Origin: Rhodoferax sp.
Lineage (GTDB): Bacteria; Pseudomonadota; Gammaproteobacteria; Burkholderiales; Burkholderiaceae_C
Direction: 5' to 3'
Assembly: GCF_013297935.1 (NCBI RefSeq)
Contig: NZ_JAAFIX010000004.1
Coordinates: 62,001 to 126,000 of the forward strand
Length of the DNA stretch: 64,000 bases
Part shown: positions 61,721-64,000 of the stretch, one piece after another
Numbering within the stretch: position 1 is the first letter of the stretch
Layout: each line of letters opens with the position of its first letter
Program-made: the position numbers and the translations under genes
Notes under the pieces: generated by a model
The model's database searches: none
What the model was told of the DNA's origin: nothing
The model's input: the letters and a program-made list of their open reading frames with translations, nothing else

Positions 61721-62983
61721 ATGTCACTCACAACTTTCGCCCGACGGGTAGCCGCTGTATGTGCACTGTGCGCAGGCGCGAGCACGTACGCCGGAGAAGT
61801 GGAAGTGCTGCACTACTGGACGTCCGGTGGCGAAGCCAAATCGGTTGCTGAGCTGAAAGACATGATGGGCAAACGTGGCCACACCTGGCGGGACTTCACC
61901 GTGAGCGGTGGTGGTGGCCAGAACGCCATGGCCGTGCTAAAGCAGCGTGTGCTGGCGGGCAATGCCCCCGCGGCTGCCAATATCAAAGGCCCGGCCATTC
62001 AAGAGTGGGCGGAACTCGGGGCTTTGACCAGCCTAGACGCGATGGCGTCCTTTGAGAAGTGGGATGACACCCTCCCCAAGGTCGTTGCAGACCAAATGAA
62101 ATACAAGGGCCGCTACGTGGCCGTCCCGGTGAATGTGCACCGGGTGAACTGGTTGTGGGCCAACTCCGCCGTGCTTAAAAAAGCAGGCGTTGCAACGTTA
62201 CCCAAAACCTATGACGAGTTTTTTGCCGCTGCCGACAAAATCAAGGCCGCCGGCCTGATTCCCTTGGCCCACGGTGGCCAGGACTGGCAGGACTTTACGG
62301 TGTTTGAGTCCGTCGTTTTGGGCGTGGGCGGTGCTGCCCTGTATGACAAAGCGCTGGTGAAGCTGGACCGCGCCGCCATCAACAGCGAAGAAATGAAAAA
62401 GGCGCTGGAAATCTTCCGCCGCCTCAAGAGCTACACCGACCCCGCCTCCAGCGGCCGGGACTGGAATGTCACCACCGACCTGGTCATCCAAGGCAAAGCC
62501 GGCTTTCAGTTCATGGGCGACTGGGCCAAAGGCGAGTTTCTGGCGGCGGGCCAAACACCGGGCAAAGAGTTCAGCTGCTCGGCCGCACCAGGCACTGCTA
62601 ACGCCTACACCTTCAATGTGGACTCTTTCGCCATGTTCCAGCTCAAGAGCTGGGAGGCGCAAAAAGCCCAGGGCTACCTGGCCTACCTGCTCATGGGCAA
62701 AGAGTTCCAGGAAAAGTTCAACCTGCGCAAGGGCTCTATTCCGGTCCGCTTGGGCATGAACATGGACAAGTTTGACGACTGCGCCAAGACCTCCAGCAAA
62801 GACTTTGTAGCCACCTCCGCGGCCGGCTCACTGGTCCCGTCTGTGGCGCACGGCATGGCGCTGCCATCGTCGCAGCAAGCCGCCATGCGCGCTGCGGTGA
62901 GCGAGTTCTGGAACAACGACAAGCTGAGCGTGAGCGAAGCGGTCGCCAAATTGGTCGCTGTCAGCGCACCGAAGCAAAAGTAA
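61721..62983 (+). CDS. sugar ABC transporter substrate-binding protein, copy 2
   Basis: 420 residues from ATG 61721 (signal peptide TTFARRVAAVCALCAGASTYAG). The mature protein is about three-quarters identical by eye to copy 1, with conserved HYWTSGGEAKSVAEL and NVHRVNWLWANSAVLKKAG. The codon bias is ordinary for the genome. Most likely a tandem duplicate with altered ligand preference or lower expression. An in-frame upstream ATG at 61700 is less likely given the signal peptide. Confidence 0.9.
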   Translation: MSLTTFARRVAAVCALCAGASTYAGEVEVLHYWTSGGEAKSVAELKDMMGKRGHTWRDFTVSGGGGQNAMAVLKQRVLAGNAPAAANIKGPAIQEWAELGALTSLDAMASFEKWDDTLPKVVADQMKYKGRYVAVPVNVHRVNWLWANSAVLKKAGVATLPKTYDEFFAAADKIKAAGLIPLAHGGQDWQDFTVFESVVLGVGGAALYDKALVKLDRAAINSEEMKKALEIFRRLKSYTDPASSGRDWNVTTDLVIQGKAGFQFMGDWAKGEFLAAGQTPGKEFSCSAAPGTANAYTFNVDSFAMFQLKSWEAQKAQGYLAYLLMGKEFQEKFNLRKGSIPVRLGMNMDKFDDCAKTSSKDFVATSAAGSLVPSVAHGMALPSSQQAAMRAAVSEFWNNDKLSVSEAVAKLVAVSAPKQK

Positions 62984-62988
62984 GACTT

Positions 62989-63867
62989 ATGAAAACCATA
63001 GAAAACATCCTCCCCAAGCTGGTGATTGCCCCGGGCTTCGTGCTCGGCTTTGCCTTCATTTACGGATTCATGATCTGGAACGGCATCCTGTCGGTCACCG
63101 GCTCGCGCATGCTGCCCAACTACGACGAGTTCGTGGGCCTGGAGCAGTATGTGCGCCTCTGGGAAATGGACCGCTGGTACGTGGCCTTGAAAAACCTGGG
63201 CATCTTCAGCGTGTTGTACGTGGGTGGCTCCATGGCGCTGGGCATGGGCTTGGCCATTTTTTTGGACCAAAAAATTCGCGCTGAAGGCGTGTTGCGCACC
63301 ATCTACCTGTACCCCATGGCCTTGTCGTTCATCGTGACCGGCACCGCGTGGAAATGGATTTTGAACCCCAGCCTCGGCCTGGAAAAACTCATGCACGACT
63401 TTGGCTGGACCAGCTTCAGCTTCGACTGGCTGGTGCAGTCCGACACCGCCATTTATTGCGTGGTGATTGCCGGCATCTGGCAGTCCGCAGGCTTTGCCAT
63501 GGCCTTGTCGCTGGCCGGTCTGCGCGGCATTGACGACAGCATCATCAAAGCCGCCCAGATCGACGGCGCATCGCTGCCCCGCATCTACTGGCGCATCATT
63601 CTTCCTATCTTGCGCCCCGTGGTGTTTTCTACCGTGCTGGTGTTGTCGCACCTGTCTATCAAGAGCTTTGACTTGGTCATGGCGCTTACCTCCGGCGGCC
63701 CCGGCTACGCGTCGGACGTGCCTGCCACCTTCATGTACGTGATGAGCTTTACCCGTGGCCAGATCGGCCTGGGCGCCGCCAGCGCCACCATGATGCTGGT
63801 GTTTGTGGCCGCGCTGGTGGTGCCCTACCTGTACAGCGAACTGCGCACCAAACCCCACGACCGTTAA
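62989..63867 (+). CDS. sugar ABC transporter permease 1 (MalF/GtsB-like)
   Basis: 292 residues, six membrane helices. EAA loop KAAQIDGASLPRIYWRIILPIL for the ATPase; SIKSFDLVMALTSGGPG is typical. ATG six bases after binding protein 2. The stop TAA lies in the first unit of a short tandem repeat. Confidence 0.94.
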   Translation: MKTIENILPKLVIAPGFVLGFAFIYGFMIWNGILSVTGSRMLPNYDEFVGLEQYVRLWEMDRWYVALKNLGIFSVLYVGGSMALGMGLAIFLDQKIRAEGVLRTIYLYPMALSFIVTGTAWKWILNPSLGLEKLMHDFGWTSFSFDWLVQSDTAIYCVVIAGIWQSAGFAMALSLAGLRGIDDSIIKAAQIDGASLPRIYWRIILPILRPVVFSTVLVLSHLSIKSFDLVMALTSGGPGYASDVPATFMYVMSFTRGQIGLGAASATMMLVFVAALVVPYLYSELRTKPHDR

Positions 63868-63907
63868 TCCACGACCGTTACCCACGACCGTCCTCCACGA
63901 TCGCACC
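63855..63907. repeat. 13-14-bp tandem repeat (CCACGACCGTTAC) spanning the permease stop
   Basis: Four imperfect head-to-tail copies: CCACGACCGTTAAT, CCACGACCGTTAC, CCACGACCGTCCT, CCACGATCGCACC. The first contains the stop codon of permease 1; the last ends two bases before the next ATG, so the array fills the whole gap where a ribosome-binding site would be expected. Confidence 0.85.
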
Positions 63908-63909
63908 TT

Positions 63910-64000
63910 ATGCTGACCAAAAACCTACCCCGCATCCTGATCTACGCCACGCTGCTGCTGGCCGCCTTCTTCTTTTTGGCGCCGCTGTACGTGATGTTGG
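63910..64000 (+). CDS. sugar ABC transporter permease 2 (MalG/GtsC-like), 3' truncated by window edge
   Basis: First 30 residues only: MLTKNLPRILIYATLLLAAFFFLAPLYVML, a short basic start followed by the first membrane helix in the MalG style, ending at a typical LAPLYVML turn. Its position after permease 1 fits the second permease of the importer. The ATPase gene presumably follows outside the window. Confidence 0.85.
   Translation, partial: MLTKNLPRILIYATLLLAAFFFLAPLYVML

Overview
The window looks like chromosome from a high-GC betaproteobacterium, most likely Comamonadaceae (Rhodoferax/Polaromonas-like). Evidence: overall protein character; the SAH riboswitch-ahcY-tlyA-metF methionine-cycle block; the rplM-rpsI / DUF6776 / bactofilin / erpA / anmK / M23 / tyrS order; and short dispersed repeats that I recognise from this family. 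It is gene-dense (no gene-free stretch above 300 bases) and shows no rRNA, tRNA, prophage, transposase or CRISPR array.

Layout. 1-6.3 kb: end of a DUF2239 gene, a MATE exporter, a CpxP/Spy-like lipoprotein with an OmpR/CpxA-type two-component pair, and a MurA-like enolpyruvyl transferase with Asp in place of the catalytic Cys. 6.4-18.4 kb: an unusual type I restriction-modification locus. Its hsdR is split by an in-frame amber codon. hsdS is separated from hsdM by over 5 kb of cargo: a 452-aa protein with a possible D..QxK nuclease motif, a GIY-YIG-like protein, a 305-aa orphan sandwiched between two truncated copies of another GIY-YIG gene, a PPC/DUF296 protein, and an HTH + nucleotidyltransferase pair behind a perfect 19-bp inverted repeat that ends on the start codon. 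An HDAC-family gene closes the locus. 18.4-24 kb: secreted protein with a histone-like tail, MFS transporter, HAD phosphatase, prfC, LacI regulator. 24-28.6 kb: SAH riboswitch, ahcY, tlyA, metF, and rlmJ on the other strand. 28.7-37 kb: Ser/Thr kinase and the ribosomal/cell-envelope housekeeping run to tyrS. 37-41.5 kb: ankyrin (frameshifted) and HbpS-like genes beside a FixJ/FixL-type pair, then dtd. 41.7-46.6 kb: ybeY, phoH, ruvA, an alpha carbonic anhydrase, ruvB. 46.8-53.7 kb: a J-like coiled-coil protein, a sterol-desaturase/lysoplasmalogenase fusion, phosphatase, lipoprotein, ttcA, and two folB-like genes with a FolM-like reductase. 53.8-58.7 kb: MidA-like methyltransferase and a ferric-iron ABC importer behind a candidate Fur box. 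58.8-64 kb: PMI-type cupin, ROK kinase and a sugar ABC importer with two tandem binding-protein genes, running off the end.

The most interesting structure is a family of ~55-65-bp dispersed repeats (core ATAGCTGCTTGCGCA) in about ten places. Several lie inside protein genes. Three sense-strand copies (TlyA, desaturase/lysoplasmalogenase, ROK kinase) are read in the same frame, recalling the protein-coding palindromic elements of Rickettsia. Others supply stop codons or a terminator-like hairpin.
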